Source of the DNA: Arthrobacter gallicola
Lineage (GTDB): Bacteria; Actinomycetota; Actinomycetes; Actinomycetales; Micrococcaceae
Assembly (NCBI RefSeq): GCF_014836775.1
Contig: NZ_JACSQD010000001.1
Location: forward strand, 726,185-790,184
Reading direction: 5' to 3'
DNA: 64,000 nucleotides
A program made the position numbers and the translations under genes. The notes below the pieces were generated by a model. The model had not been told where the DNA came from, made no database searches, and saw only the letters and a list, made by a program, of their open reading frames with translations. Below are positions 46,801 through 55,274 of this stretch, in pieces (the stretch's first letter is position 1; the number at the start of each line of letters is the position of its first letter).

Positions 46801-47400
46801 ATCAGCTGCCTGCGTGGGATCAGGTGCCTGTGCGGAATCGGCAGCAGGAACTGCCTCCACCGATTCTGCGGCCGGGGAATCGGCATCTGCGTTAACCGCG
46901 GTCTTCTTGGCGGGTGCACGGCGGCGCCGGACGGCCTTCGCAGGCGCGGCTGCGGGTGCTTCAGATGCTTCGGGCGCTTCGGGCGCTTCGGCGGCAGCGT
47001 CCGCTTCTGCGGAGCCACCGGCTGCAGCCGGAACGCCGGCATCGGCAGGATTGCTGTCCACTGCTGTGTCGGTAACCGCTTCCACGGCCGGCTTGCGCCG
47101 GGGTGCGCGGGTCCGCTTGGGCTTTTCCGCCGGCTCAGGAGCCGAAGACTCCGCGGCGGGGGTGTCGGCAGCGTCAACCGAACTGCCCGAATCTGCCACA
47201 GGTTCTGCTGCAGGCTTCCGCCGGGTCCGGGTGGCCCGCCTGACCGGCGCTTTGGCAGCAGGTTCCGGCGCTGCGCCGGTTTCTTCAGCTGCGCCGGTTT
47301 CTTCAGCTGCGCCGCCGGGGACGGAAGCCACCGATTCCGGTACTGCTTCCACCGCCGGGGCGGCTTCTGCTGCTTCTTCTGTTGTGCGTTCAGTATTCAT
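43897..47400 (-). CDS. rne: Ribonuclease E/G
   Basis: Main endoribonuclease of mRNA decay and rRNA maturation. The conserved core spans about residues 465-880: S1 domain DDRIQIGVLEDGVLAEHFVS, 5'-sensor region, the Mg-binding catalytic MTVVDVNTGKFTG (about 755-765), VIDFIDM, and the zinc-link ENCEHCDGRGVI (about 860). The first 440 residues are Ala/Glu/Pro-rich disorder with near-repeats (AAPAETTEASAAAPAETKDA) and Arg patches (RRRRRRRGDAD); the last 280 are again disordered. This two-sided extension is the actinobacterial pattern. It stands alone, upstream of rplU on the same strand. Confidence 0.96.
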   Translation of the reverse strand: MNTERTTEEAAEAAPAVEAVPESVASVPGGAAEETGAAEETGAAPEPAAKAPVRRATRTRRKPAAEPVADSGSSVDAADTPAAESSAPEPAEKPKRTRAPRRKPAVEAVTDTAVDSNPADAGVPAAAGGSAEADAAAEAPEAPEASEAPAAAPAKAVRRRRAPAKKTAVNADADSPAAESVEAVPAADSAQAPDPTQAADAAPAADPTQAPAKAAPRTRRRATAKAQAPAAAAPEAAAPAEGAEADAAAPAETTEASAAAPAETKDASAAAPASAASAGTAKDEPAPVEKSSALNPFAIPESPTSVLFHAPDLTAVKPVVEAEADSESEDDESHDGGRSRRSRRRSRGRTKGEATTEDAENGEAAAADENAEGVTSRRRRRRRRGDADLELTGGSDDDPPNTVTRVRAPRAHAEAPVNDRVTSVKGSTRLEAKKQRRRESRESGRRRHVITEAEFLARRESVDRQMIVRQRDDRIQIGVLEDGVLAEHFVSNTQQDSLIGNVYVGKVQNVLPSMEAAFVDIGRGRNAVLYAGEVNWDAAGLDGQPRRIELALKSGDSVLVQVTKDPVGHKGARLTSQISLPGRYLVYVPGGSMTGISRKLPDVERNRLKKILKDHLPQNAGVIVRTAAEGASEEELMNDINRLRAQWENIEAKAKSTKTLPPELLYGEPDLTIKVVRDVFNEDFSKLIVSGEEAWDTIEAYVTYVAPDLVGRLEKWTKDEDIFAASRIDEQIAKALDRKVFLPSGGSLVIDRTEAMTVVDVNTGKFTGSGGNLEETVTKNNLEAAEEVVRQLRLRDIGGIIVIDFIDMVLEANRDLVLRRLVECLGRDRTKHQVAEVTSLGLVQMTRKRMGTGLLEVFGENCEHCDGRGVITHDVPVEHRRSTSHAGHAVSDDNHSQHLKQEKQSRGERKRRNRNQNSNQAQQQQAPAPVEPAKVEETQPDDAERAAKAEAARAALATIAAATAAAHGAGENPETEAAPAAAKEAPAAPEEKHLIKEPHDDVPEEAGAILRIQGETVVVPRRERRRPVRQEAQLTLESLTEAFNEVSPVASGESASGGSGSGEQTAGSSRQEGTSGGTGVSAPSPAPAAGQSSASAPSGGEAPQGPRRRRAARSPQGSADAQIIKAEAAQAPAQGSTTAVSAQAPVKPRTEAAAPVILGVGVPASDL

Positions 47401-47823
47401 ATAAAGCTATGCTCCGGCCCCCGCGGCACTGGCCACATTCCAATGCCCGGAGGGCAATGTATCGGCTGTACGGGGCATCGCAGCCTGCGCCAGCCGGAAG
47501 TCGTCTAAATGTCATTCGAGGTCGCACCATCGTGAGGGCACGGCATCACTCGCAAGACCAGCGGCGCTTTTCCTGCTACCTGCTCGGAACGGCTATACGT
47601 TTGGGCTGTGGTAGGGCTGATCGGCGGATTCCCCTGCCCCATCCGGATTGATGGGTATTTCCTACCTGGGAAGCATCGCCGACAGCACCGGAAGCCTGTC
47701 GCTGGACCGTTGACGGAATGTGGTTCCGCCACCGGCCACAGCCATTATCTCACACGGAGGTCAATTCCGGACCTTTACACGGCATAGAATCGGACCATCA
47801 ACACCCGTCCAAAGGAGCAACGC
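47401..47823. other. Divergent spacer between rne and the VKOR gene
   Basis: 423 bp without a supported gene. AAAGGAG (47811-47817) is the ribosome site of the VKOR gene, and TAGAAT (47785-47790) may be its -10. The remainder should hold the rne promoter and a long 5' leader, as rne genes usually have. No hairpin of terminator quality or repeat seen. Confidence 0.5.
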
Positions 47824-48474
47824 GTGCCTTCCAGCGCCACTCGCCCGTCCGACCGAGCAGAGTCAACCGCCGCCGACGGCGAGGCCGGACTGGTGCGTTC
47901 CGCCCGCCAGCGCCCCTTCGCGCTGCTGCTGCTTATTACCTCAGTGGTGGGGTGGCTTGCTTCGGGCATCCTTGTGCTCGAGCGGCTGCACGTTTATGAA
48001 GATTCCAATTATGTCACCAGCTGCGACATCAGTCCCTGGGTTTCCTGCGGAACTGTCTTCCAGACCTGGCAGGCCGCTATTTTCGGCTTCCCCAATCCGC
48101 TGCTGGGCATCGTCGCCTTTTCGGTAACCATCACCGTGGCCATGTCGATACTGGCCGGCGCGAAGTTCTCCCGCTGGTACTGGATTGCTGTCCAGACCGG
48201 AGTAACCGTGGGCATGGGCTTTGTGGTGTGGCTCTGGAGCCAGGCGCTCTTCGACATCTATGTCCTGTGCCTCTACTGCATCGTCGTCTGGGCGGCGATG
48301 ATCCCCATGTTCGTCTTTACGACGGTCCGGAATATGGCGCACGGAGTGATCCCCGCGCCCAAGCGCCTGGTCAGCTTTGTCTCGGAGTGGGCCTGGGCCA
48401 TTACTGCCCTGCTCTGGGTGAGCGTAGCCGCTTCGATTTTCTTTCGCTTTATGAATTCGTTCCTGGGCAGCTAG
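47824..48474 (+). CDS. Vitamin K epoxide reductase family protein (DsbB-like)
   Basis: Integral membrane quinone-linked oxidase that re-oxidises periplasmic/extracytoplasmic DsbA-like thiol oxidases. Five hydrophobic segments; the loop Cys pair is in VTSCDISPWVSCGTVFQ and the active-site CxxC is CLYC at the start of the fourth helix. The conserved Ser/Pro region is FGFPNPLLGIVAFSV. GTG start at 47824 with AAAGGAG 6 bases upstream. Length is 216 residues. Disulfide formation in actinobacterial secreted proteins depends on this family. Confidence 0.95.
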   Translation: MPSSATRPSDRAESTAADGEAGLVRSARQRPFALLLLITSVVGWLASGILVLERLHVYEDSNYVTSCDISPWVSCGTVFQTWQAAIFGFPNPLLGIVAFSVTITVAMSILAGAKFSRWYWIAVQTGVTVGMGFVVWLWSQALFDIYVLCLYCIVVWAAMIPMFVFTTVRNMAHGVIPAPKRLVSFVSEWAWAITALLWVSVAASIFFRFMNSFLGS

Positions 48475-48497
48475 GTAAGCAGGCAGTTAGCCCTGCC

Positions 48498-49133
48498 CTA
48501 CCCCAGAGGCAGTGCCCAGCCCAGCACAACAGGTTCCCGCTGTCCCTTCCAGAGGCCGGCCAGCGAGGGCGGCGGTGCTGCCCGTCCCCCAAGGTCCACC
48601 AACCGCACAACGGACAGTTCCCAGTCCCCGTGGCGCAGAGTGGAGGTTACCCATCCTTGGGGTTCGTGAGCGGGTGCCTCCACCAGTTCTTCGCCGTCCG
48701 GCATTCCGCTGCCCACAAGTTCCATGCTCGGCGCCAGTTCGTGCCGCGCCCCGTCTTCCACGGTATAGAGCGGAGCCTGGTCCACTCCGTCGATGACCGC
48801 AGCTGCGAAGGCCTGGGCGTACAACGGATCTCCGCAGGCGTCGTAGACCCAGCGCCTGCCAAGGACCGAATGCTCCATGGTCCCGACCAGAGAATCATCC
48901 GCTCCGGCCAGCGGCTCTCCCCGGTAGGTCAGGGGAACCTGGACAGTGTGGGAACCGGCCTGCACCAGATGCGTTTCGATGCCGACCTGCCCGGCCGGAT
49001 CGTCAAAGCGGTATGCCCCCAGCGGTTCCGCCTCAACCGGCCCGTCGTCCGGGAACCAGGAAGCTTTCGGCAGCCACTGGGAGATAAGGTCCATTTTTCC
49101 GGGGCGCAGCTCGGCGCTGTAGATACGTGCCAT
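48498..49133 (-). CDS. Maltokinase N-terminal cap-like protein
   Basis: 211 residues resembling the N-terminal cap of actinobacterial maltokinases, without the kinase domain: MARIYSAELRPGKMDLISQW, LGAYRFDDPAGQVGIETHLV, VPLTYRGEPLAGADDSLVGT, and MEHSVLGRRWVYDACGDPLY. Stand-alone versions of this cap are known in Actinobacteria, role unclear. I start at ATG 49133, where the cap begins; in-frame ATGs further back give unrelated residues. It lies after ndk on the same strand, past a terminator. I am fairly but not fully sure of the family. Confidence 0.75.
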   Translation of the reverse strand: MARIYSAELRPGKMDLISQWLPKASWFPDDGPVEAEPLGAYRFDDPAGQVGIETHLVQAGSHTVQVPLTYRGEPLAGADDSLVGTMEHSVLGRRWVYDACGDPLYAQAFAAAVIDGVDQAPLYTVEDGARHELAPSMELVGSGMPDGEELVEAPAHEPQGWVTSTLRHGDWELSVVRLVDLGGRAAPPPSLAGLWKGQREPVVLGWALPLG

Positions 49134-49187
49134 GAACCAAAGCCTAGGGCACAGGAAGCGCAAAGACACAGGAGCCAATGACACAGG

Positions 49188-49216
49188 AAGCCGGCACCCG
49201 TAGAGGGTGCCGGCTT
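49188..49216 (-). terminator. Hairpin after ndk
   Basis: AAGCCGGCACCC (49188-49199) and GGGTGCCGGCTT (49205-49216) make a perfect 12-bp stem with loop GTAGA, 26 bp past the ndk stop. The T-tail on the minus strand is poor (TTCCTGTGT). Confidence 0.8.
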
Positions 49217-49241
49217 CCCGGCGTCACGCGTTGGATCCGGA

Positions 49242-49661
49242 CTAGTTGCCGAACCAGATACCGATCTCGCGCTCGGCAGACTCAGCCGAGTCGGAACCGT
49301 GAACCAGGTTCTGCTGAACCTTGGTACCCCAGTCGCGGCCGAAATCACCGCGGATGGTGCCCGGAGCGGCAGTTGTCGGTTCGGTGGCACCGGCCAGGGA
49401 ACGGAAGCCTTCGATGACCCGCTGGCCTTCGAAGACCGCTGCCACGATCGGGCCGCTGAGCATAAACTCAACCAGCGGCTCGTAGAACGGCTTGCCGACG
49501 TGCTCTTCGTAGTGCGCCTCGAGCAGTTCCCGGGTCGCATCCATTTTCTTCAGTTCAGCCAGGGTGTACCCCTTGGCCTCAATCCGGGCCAGGATGGCGC
49601 CGGTAAGGTTCCGCTTGACGCCGTCGGGCTTGATCAGGACGAGTGTGCGCTCGGTGCTCAC
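49242..49661 (-). CDS. ndk: Nucleoside diphosphate kinase
   Basis: Balances NTP pools by ATP-dependent phosphoryl transfer through a phospho-His. Signatures: RTLVLIKPDGVKRNLTGAIL, active-site His in NLVHGSDSAESAEREIGIWF, and RGDFGRDWG (shorter than the usual RGDFG-IDIGRN). I start at GTG 49661 (MSTERTLVLIKPDG), with AAGGAG 9 bases upstream; an ATG 15 codons earlier lies before that site. Length is 139 residues. It is the last gene of ileS-folC-DUF4233-ndk. Confidence 0.97.
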   Translation of the reverse strand: MSTERTLVLIKPDGVKRNLTGAILARIEAKGYTLAELKKMDATRELLEAHYEEHVGKPFYEPLVEFMLSGPIVAAVFEGQRVIEGFRSLAGATEPTTAAPGTIRGDFGRDWGTKVQQNLVHGSDSAESAEREIGIWFGN

Positions 49662-49712
49662 GCTTGGTATCTCCTTGAAGTTGGGGTTGATCAGGAATAA
49701 CTGCACATAAGC

Positions 49713-50210
49713 CTAGCTGCTGGCTTCGCCTGGTTCCTGCCGGCCGGTATCCGCTCCGTCGCTGTCCACGGCATTGTTTTCCGCTGCATGGGTTGCCTCC
49801 CACTCGGCCTGCTCCCGGTCACGCTGCCGGTTTTCCCGATCCAGCCGGGCTCCGGTACGCAGGGCGTACCACCAGGTGCCGGCAAAGAGAGCGCCGACCA
49901 GGAACATCATCGGTTCCAGGAACCCCGTCGCGATGATCGCCAGCTGCAGGATCCAGCCAATCCACGGACCGGCCGGCTTGGACAGGAAAGCACACGCCGC
50001 CACCAGGGCTGCGGCCAGGAGGATGCCCCCGGCCAGGATCACCAGCGGTGCCACCCGGTCCCGCTGCAGGCCAAAGACCGCCAGGGTGCCGAACAGCACC
50101 ACAAAGGCTTCCAGGCTCAGGACAGTGGACGCGAACATTACGCGGACCGAACGGCGCTTTTTGGGCATCCCCGGGCGCCACTCGCGCTGGGCCTTAGTCA
50201 TTCGAGCCAT
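49713..50210 (-). CDS. DUF4233 family membrane protein
   Basis: 165 residues. Basic N-terminus (MARMTKAQREWRPGMPKKRR), then four hydrophobic segments (VMFASTVLSLEAFVVLFGTL, PLVILAGGILLAAALVAACA, WIGWILQLAIIATGFLEPMM, FLVGALFAGTWWYAL) and a charged tail. This family is regularly found between folC and ndk in Actinobacteria, as here: folC ends 5 bp after its start codon side. Function unknown. ATG 50201 is an alternative start. Confidence 0.9.
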   Translation of the reverse strand: MARMTKAQREWRPGMPKKRRSVRVMFASTVLSLEAFVVLFGTLAVFGLQRDRVAPLVILAGGILLAAALVAACAFLSKPAGPWIGWILQLAIIATGFLEPMMFLVGALFAGTWWYALRTGARLDRENRQRDREQAEWEATHAAENNAVDSDGADTGRQEPGEASS

Positions 50211-50214
50211 GTGC

Positions 50215-51594
50215 TTACTTTCCGAGAAGGGTGCGCGCTTCCGCGACCACCGTGATGGAGCCGATGATGAGCACGCCGCCGGCGAGGTCGTTGTTCTCCT
50301 CAGCCTTGGCAACCGCCCATTCGATCGCGTTGTCGAGTGCGGGCTCTACCTGGATGTCCTCATCGGCGAAGCCGGCGTCCACTGCATCCTGGACGAGCTC
50401 TTCGGCCGGGATGGCGCGCGGTGAACTGGACTGCGTCAGGCAGATACCCGAGACAATGTCGCCAAGCGTTTCCTGAAGCTCAGTGAGGATACCGACGGCG
50501 TCCTTCTCCGCCAGGATCCCGGCCACGATGACCAGCGATGAGAGGTTGAAGGCTTCCAGCACTGCCTGCGCACTGGCCTTTGCCCCGGCGGGGTTGTGCG
50601 CGGCGTCGACAATGATGGTCGGAGCCGTACGGACCACCTCAAGCCGGCCGGGAGAGGTCACCGTCTGGAAGCCGGTGCGGAGCAGTTCCACGTCCAGCTC
50701 CTTGGTGCCGCCCCCGATGAAAGCTTCCAGGGCGGCGACGGCGAGGGCAGCATTCTCTGCCTGATGTGCCCCGTGCAGCGGCACCAGCAGGTCCTCGTAG
50801 CGGCCGGCGAGACCGTTGACGGTCACCATCTGCCCGCCCACGGCCATGGTGCGGGACTCGATGCCGAATTCCACCCCCTCAAACCGGAAGGGAACACCGG
50901 CCTCGTGGGCTTTCTCCAGGAGCACCTGGGCGGCCTCCACGGGCTGTGCGGCGCTGATCAGGAAACCGTTTTCCTTGATGATCCCGGCCTTCTCCAGCGC
51001 GATGTCGGCGACGTCGTCGCCCAGCAGCTCGGTGTGGTCCAGGGAAATGGGAGTGATCACCGAGACCTGGCCGTCGCCCACGTTCGTGGCATCGGTAATT
51101 CCGCCGAGGCCAACTTCAATCACGGCCACGTCCACGGGTTCGTCGGCGAAGACGGCGAACGCCAGGATGGTCACGCACTCGAAGTACGTCAGCCGGGGCT
51201 CCCCCGCGGCGTCCAGTTCGGCGTCGACCATCTCCAGGTACGGGTGGATTTCATCCCAGATCCGAACAAAGGTCTCGTCCGTTACCGGTTCGCCGTCAAT
51301 GCTGATGCGTTCGGTGACTTTGCTCAGGTGCGGGCTGGTGTAGCGGCCGGTACGCAGCCCGTAGGCCTGCAGACCGCCCTCGATCAGCCGCGCCGTCGAC
51401 GTTTTGCCGTTGGTTCCGGTGATGTGGATGATCGGGAAGGCCTTGTTCGGCTCACCCAGGAGTTCCATGGCCCGGAACAGCGGAGCCATGCGCGGCTCCA
51501 TCTTGTTTTCCGGTGCCCGGCTGAGCAGTTCCGCGTAGACACTCTCCACCGAGAAGTCGTCAATGGACCCTGAAGGGCTGTCTTCGTTGTTCAT
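50215..51594 (-). CDS. folC: Folylpolyglutamate synthase / dihydrofolate synthase
   Basis: Mur-ligase-type ATPase adding glutamate to dihydropteroate and folates. P-loop: IIHITGTNGKTSTARLIEGG; second signature SPHLSKVTERISIDGE; VGLGGITDATNV and SLDHTELLGDD bind metal and substrate; C-terminal VVDAAHNPAGAKASAQAVLE. Length is 459 residues. It starts on the ileS stop (TGATG overlap), so it is translationally coupled to ileS and under the same T-box-controlled transcript. Confidence 0.96.
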   Translation of the reverse strand: MNNEDSPSGSIDDFSVESVYAELLSRAPENKMEPRMAPLFRAMELLGEPNKAFPIIHITGTNGKTSTARLIEGGLQAYGLRTGRYTSPHLSKVTERISIDGEPVTDETFVRIWDEIHPYLEMVDAELDAAGEPRLTYFECVTILAFAVFADEPVDVAVIEVGLGGITDATNVGDGQVSVITPISLDHTELLGDDVADIALEKAGIIKENGFLISAAQPVEAAQVLLEKAHEAGVPFRFEGVEFGIESRTMAVGGQMVTVNGLAGRYEDLLVPLHGAHQAENAALAVAALEAFIGGGTKELDVELLRTGFQTVTSPGRLEVVRTAPTIIVDAAHNPAGAKASAQAVLEAFNLSSLVIVAGILAEKDAVGILTELQETLGDIVSGICLTQSSSPRAIPAEELVQDAVDAGFADEDIQVEPALDNAIEWAVAKAEENNDLAGGVLIIGSITVVAEARTLLGK

Positions 51595-54500
51595 CAGATT
51601 TTCTCCACGGCTACGGCAAATGCCTCGGCGTTTTCTGTGCCGGCGGCAACGGTGACAGTCAGGTCATCGGTGAGGGTTTCAGCCTTGACCAGGTCCGCGT
51701 TGGCTTCCAGTGCAGCAGCTTCCTCAGCCCCGGTGGAGACCGTGGTCCGGATGCGGTCGCTGATATGCAGGTCTGCGTCGCGGCGGGCCTGCTGGATCGC
51801 ACGGATGGCATCGCGTGCGGTGCCCTCCGCTGCCAGTTCCGGGGTGACTTCGGTGTTCAGGACCAGGAAACCGCCGCCCGGCAGGACGGCCACAGCCTTG
51901 GAGGATTCGCCGTCGCCGGACTCCACCACGGTTTCCAGGGTGTATTCGTGCGGTTCCAGCCCCAGGCCTCCGGCGGTGACGGCGCCGTCGTCGGCCACTG
52001 ACCAGTCACCGGACTTAGCCGCCTTGATGGCCGTCTGCACATTCTTGCCCAGGCGCGGGCCGGCGGCCCGGGCGTTGACGACCAGCTTCTGCGTGATGCC
52101 GAACTCGGCTGGATCTGCAGCACCGGCGTCGATCAGCCGGACGGACTTCAGGTTCAATTCGTCGGCGATGATGCCCGCGAAGTGCCCTTCCAGCTTTTCC
52201 GCGTCCGGAGCCACCACTGTCATACCGGAAAGCGGCAGGCGGACCCGGAGGTTGGCACCCTTGCGCAGCGAGGAGCCGACGGAGGCGATCTTGCGGGTGA
52301 GGTCCATGCGGGCCACCAGGTCCGCATCCCGCGGGAAGGCTCCGGCCTCGGGCCAGTCGGTCAGGTGCACGGAGCGCCCGCCGGTCAGGCCGCGCCAGAT
52401 CTCCTCCGAGACCAGCGGCAGCAGCGGAGCTGCCACCCGGCAGACGCTCTCCAGGCAGGTGTAGAGCACGTCGAAGGCCTGGGTGTCTTCGTCAAAGAAG
52501 CGCGTGCGGCTGCGGCGGACGTACCAGTTGGTCAGCGTGTCCATGTACGCCCGCAGCATCTCGCAGGCGACGGACACGTCATAGGTATCCAGCGCCGTCG
52601 TCATGTTCCGGATCAGGTCCCCGGTGGCGGCCAGCATGTACTGGTCCAGCGGCTCGGTGGATTCGTGGCGCAGCGTCGCCTCGTAGCCGGCGCCGTTGTT
52701 GGCGGCGTTGGTGTAGAGGGTGAAGAAGTGCCAGACGTTCCAGAGCGGCAGGATGACCTGCCGGACGCCGTCGCGGATGCCCTGCTCGGTGACGATCAGG
52801 TTGCCGCCGCGCAGGATGGGGGAAGCCATCAGGAACCAGCGCATGGCGTCGGAACCGTCACGGTCCAGGACCTCGGAAACATTCGGGTAGTTCTGCAGCG
52901 ACTTGGACATCTTCTGTCCGTCGGAACCCAGGACGATCCCGTGGCTGATGACGTTGCGGAACGCCGGCCGGTCAAAGAGCGCCGTGGCCAGCACGTGCAG
53001 TGTGTAGAACCAGCCGCGGGTCTGGCCGATGTACTCCACAATGAAGTCGCCCGGGTTGTGGTGCTCGAACCAGTCAGCGTTCTCATGCGGGTAGTGCACC
53101 TGGGCGTACGGCATGGAACCGGAGTCGAACCAGACATCCAGGACGTCCTCCACGCGGCGCATGGTGGACTGGCCCTCTTCCGGGGTGCGGGGGTCGTCCG
53201 GGTTCGGCCGGGTGAGCTCGTCGATGAACGGGCGGTGCAGGTCCGGCTTGCCTTCCTTGTTCAGGGGCAGGCGGCCGAAGTCCGCTTCCATTTCCGCGAG
53301 CGAACCGTAGACGTCAGTGCGCGGGTAATTGGGGTCGTCCGACACCCACACCGGGATCGGGCTGCCCCAGTACCGGTTGCGGCTGATTGACCAGTCACGG
53401 GCGTTTTCCAGCCACTTGCCGAACTGGCCGTCCTTGACGTTCTCCGGGATCCAGTTGATTTCCTGGTTGAGTTCGACCATGCGGTCCTTGATCTTGGTGA
53501 CCTCCACGAACCAGGAGGAAACCGCCTTGTAGATCAGCGGGTTCCGGCAGCGCCAGCAGTGCGGGTAGCTGTGCTCGTAGCTGGCCTGGCGCAGCAGCCG
53601 GCCCTCGGCCTTGAGCTCGCGGGTGATGGGCTTGTTGGCGTCGAAGACCTGCAGGCCGGCGATCTCGGACAGCGGGCCCTCACCGAACATGGGCAGGAAC
53701 TTGCCGCCCTCGTCCACGGAAAGGATCACCGGGATGCCGTTGGCTTCACAGATCTTCTGGTCGTCCTCGCCGTAGGCGGGAGCCTGGTGGACGATGCCGG
53801 TGCCGTCGGTGGTGGTCACATAGTCCGCCACGACGATCCGCCAGGCGTTCTCCGTGCCCCACTTCTCGGCGTCGGCGTAGTAGTTCCACAGCGGCTCGTA
53901 ACGCAGGCCTTCAAGTTCCTTGCCCGTGTGCACGGAGGTGACGGCGGCACGTGCCGAGTCGGCGTCGTCGTACCCCAGGTCCTTGGCGTAGGAGGCAACC
54001 AGGTCCTCGGCGAGGAGGAAGCGGCCCTCCCCTGCTGCGGTGCCGTTGGGGCCGGCGGGCACGACGGCGTAGCGCACGTCCGGCCCGACGGCGAGGGCCA
54101 GGTTGGTGGGCAGGGTCCAGGGCGTGGTGGTCCAGGCGATGGCCTTGACGCCCTCAAGCTCCGCGGAGAGCGTGTTGTCTCCGGCGATGATCGGGAACGT
54201 CACGGTGACGGTCTGGTCCTGGCGCATCTTGTAGACGTCGTCGTCCATGCGCAGTTCGTGGTTGGAGAGCGGGGTCTCGTCCTTCCAGCAGTACGGGAGC
54301 ACCCGGAAGCCGCTGTAGGTCAGGCCCTTCTCGTGCAGGGTCTTGAAGGCCCAGATGACCGATTCCATGTACTCGACGTTGAGCGTCTTGTAGTCGTTCT
54401 CGAAGTCCACCCAGCGGGCCTGGCGGGTGACGTAGTCCTGCCATTCGCCGGCGTACTTCATGACCGAGGCGCGGCAGGCATCGTTGAACTTGTCGATGCC

Positions 54501-54890
54501 CATCTTCTCGATCTGGACCTTGTCGCTCATGCCCAGCTGCTTCATGGCTTCGAGCTCGGCGGGCAGGCCGTGGGTATCCCAGCCGAAGCGGCGCTCCACG
54601 CGGTGTCCGCGCTGGGTCTGGTAGCGGGCCACCAGGTCTTTGACATAGCCGGTGAGCAGATGCCCGTAGTGCGGCAGGCCGTTGGCGAAGGGCGGGCCGT
54701 CGTAGAAGACGAACTCGTTGGAGCCGTCCTGCCCGGCGGGGCGGGCGTCAATGGAGGCCTGGAAAGTGCCGTCCTTCTCCCAGTACTTCAGAACCCGTTC
54801 TTCGAGTTCCGGAAACTTCGGTGAGGATGCTGCAGCTTCGGCGGCATCGCCGGTGGAGGCCTTGGGGTAGATCTGTGGCATATTCGTCAT
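51594..54890 (-). CDS. ileS: Isoleucyl-tRNA synthetase
   Basis: Class Ia synthetase, eukaryal-like long type of Actinobacteria, 1098 residues. HIGH variant in [25 protein letters not shown] in [20 protein letters not shown]; editing domain around [20 protein letters not shown]; anticodon-binding domain after 700. ATG 54890 is the first start; ATG 54881 ([11 protein letters not shown]) has CAGGA at a better distance and may be the true one. Upstream is a full T-box leader, so translation answers uncharged tRNA-Ile. The stop overlaps folC. Confidence 0.97.
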   Translation of the reverse strand: MTNMPQIYPKASTGDAAEAAASSPKFPELEERVLKYWEKDGTFQASIDARPAGQDGSNEFVFYDGPPFANGLPHYGHLLTGYVKDLVARYQTQRGHRVERRFGWDTHGLPAELEAMKQLGMSDKVQIEKMGIDKFNDACRASVMKYAGEWQDYVTRQARWVDFENDYKTLNVEYMESVIWAFKTLHEKGLTYSGFRVLPYCWKDETPLSNHELRMDDDVYKMRQDQTVTVTFPIIAGDNTLSAELEGVKAIAWTTTPWTLPTNLALAVGPDVRYAVVPAGPNGTAAGEGRFLLAEDLVASYAKDLGYDDADSARAAVTSVHTGKELEGLRYEPLWNYYADAEKWGTENAWRIVVADYVTTTDGTGIVHQAPAYGEDDQKICEANGIPVILSVDEGGKFLPMFGEGPLSEIAGLQVFDANKPITRELKAEGRLLRQASYEHSYPHCWRCRNPLIYKAVSSWFVEVTKIKDRMVELNQEINWIPENVKDGQFGKWLENARDWSISRNRYWGSPIPVWVSDDPNYPRTDVYGSLAEMEADFGRLPLNKEGKPDLHRPFIDELTRPNPDDPRTPEEGQSTMRRVEDVLDVWFDSGSMPYAQVHYPHENADWFEHHNPGDFIVEYIGQTRGWFYTLHVLATALFDRPAFRNVISHGIVLGSDGQKMSKSLQNYPNVSEVLDRDGSDAMRWFLMASPILRGGNLIVTEQGIRDGVRQVILPLWNVWHFFTLYTNAANNGAGYEATLRHESTEPLDQYMLAATGDLIRNMTTALDTYDVSVACEMLRAYMDTLTNWYVRRSRTRFFDEDTQAFDVLYTCLESVCRVAAPLLPLVSEEIWRGLTGGRSVHLTDWPEAGAFPRDADLVARMDLTRKIASVGSSLRKGANLRVRLPLSGMTVVAPDAEKLEGHFAGIIADELNLKSVRLIDAGAADPAEFGITQKLVVNARAAGPRLGKNVQTAIKAAKSGDWSVADDGAVTAGGLGLEPHEYTLETVVESGDGESSKAVAVLPGGGFLVLNTEVTPELAAEGTARDAIRAIQQARRDADLHISDRIRTTVSTGAEEAAALEANADLVKAETLTDDLTVTVAAGTENAEAFAVAVEKI

Positions 54891-55153
54891 CCTGGTAGCG
54901 GCAAGTGAATCTGGCTCGTGTAATACAGGATGCGAGGGCGAGCCTCCAGCCCGGCTGACGCCGGAGGAAACCGCGGTACCACCTCGCTTGCCGCCGTCGT
55001 GCGCCCTGAGACTGCTGGTGCGCGCGACAGCTGCCGCTCGTTGACTGCTGTGACGGGCTTACCCGTCCGGTTCTACTGGGTGCCGCCCTGTCCGTACGGC
55101 CGGCGGCACTTTTCTTCCGGAAGCTCGCCGGTGATAGCCGGGTCTAAGCTGCT
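54891..55153 (-). promoter_or_regulatory. T-box riboswitch of ileS (actinobacterial, ultrashort Stem I)
   Basis: Minus-strand leader. The Stem I region is CCGG-CTATCA-CCGG, whose loop shows the isoleucine specifier ATC at 55135-55133, followed by GAGCTTCCGGAAGAA. The T-box sequence AGGTGGTACCGCGGTTTCC (TGGTACCGCGG at 54981-54971) forms the antisequestrator. In Actinobacteria these ileS elements act on translation: uncharged tRNA-Ile frees the start region. No terminator T-run is visible, which fits that mode. The 5' end is inferred from the promoter at 55160-55189. Confidence 0.93.
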
Positions 55154-55159
55154 TGGGCC

Positions 55160-55189
55160 AGTTTAGGCCACCCCCGGGCCGGATGTCGA
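55160..55189 (-). promoter_or_regulatory. Putative ileS promoter
   Basis: TCGACA (55189-55184) and TAAACT (55165-55160) on the minus strand, 18 bp apart. Transcription would start near 55153, about 18 bases before the specifier codon, which is where an ultrashort Stem I T-box should begin. Confidence 0.55.
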
Positions 55190-55198
55190 AGCCGGCAC

Positions 55199-55225
55199 GG
55201 GGCGGGGGGCGTGGGGGTGGGTGGG
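55199..55225 (+). repeat. G-tract cluster with G-quadruplex potential
   Basis: Five G-runs of 4, 6, 5, 3 and 3 separated by 1-3 bases on the plus strand (55199-55225), directly upstream of the ileS promoter and after the SDR stop. It fits the G3+N1-7 quadruplex rule; on the minus (transcribed) side it is C-rich. Confidence 0.6.
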
Positions 55226-55274
55226 TGGTGCGGGCTGAGTGGCGGCGGGTGGTGGCGCGGGCCGGCGCGTTCCG

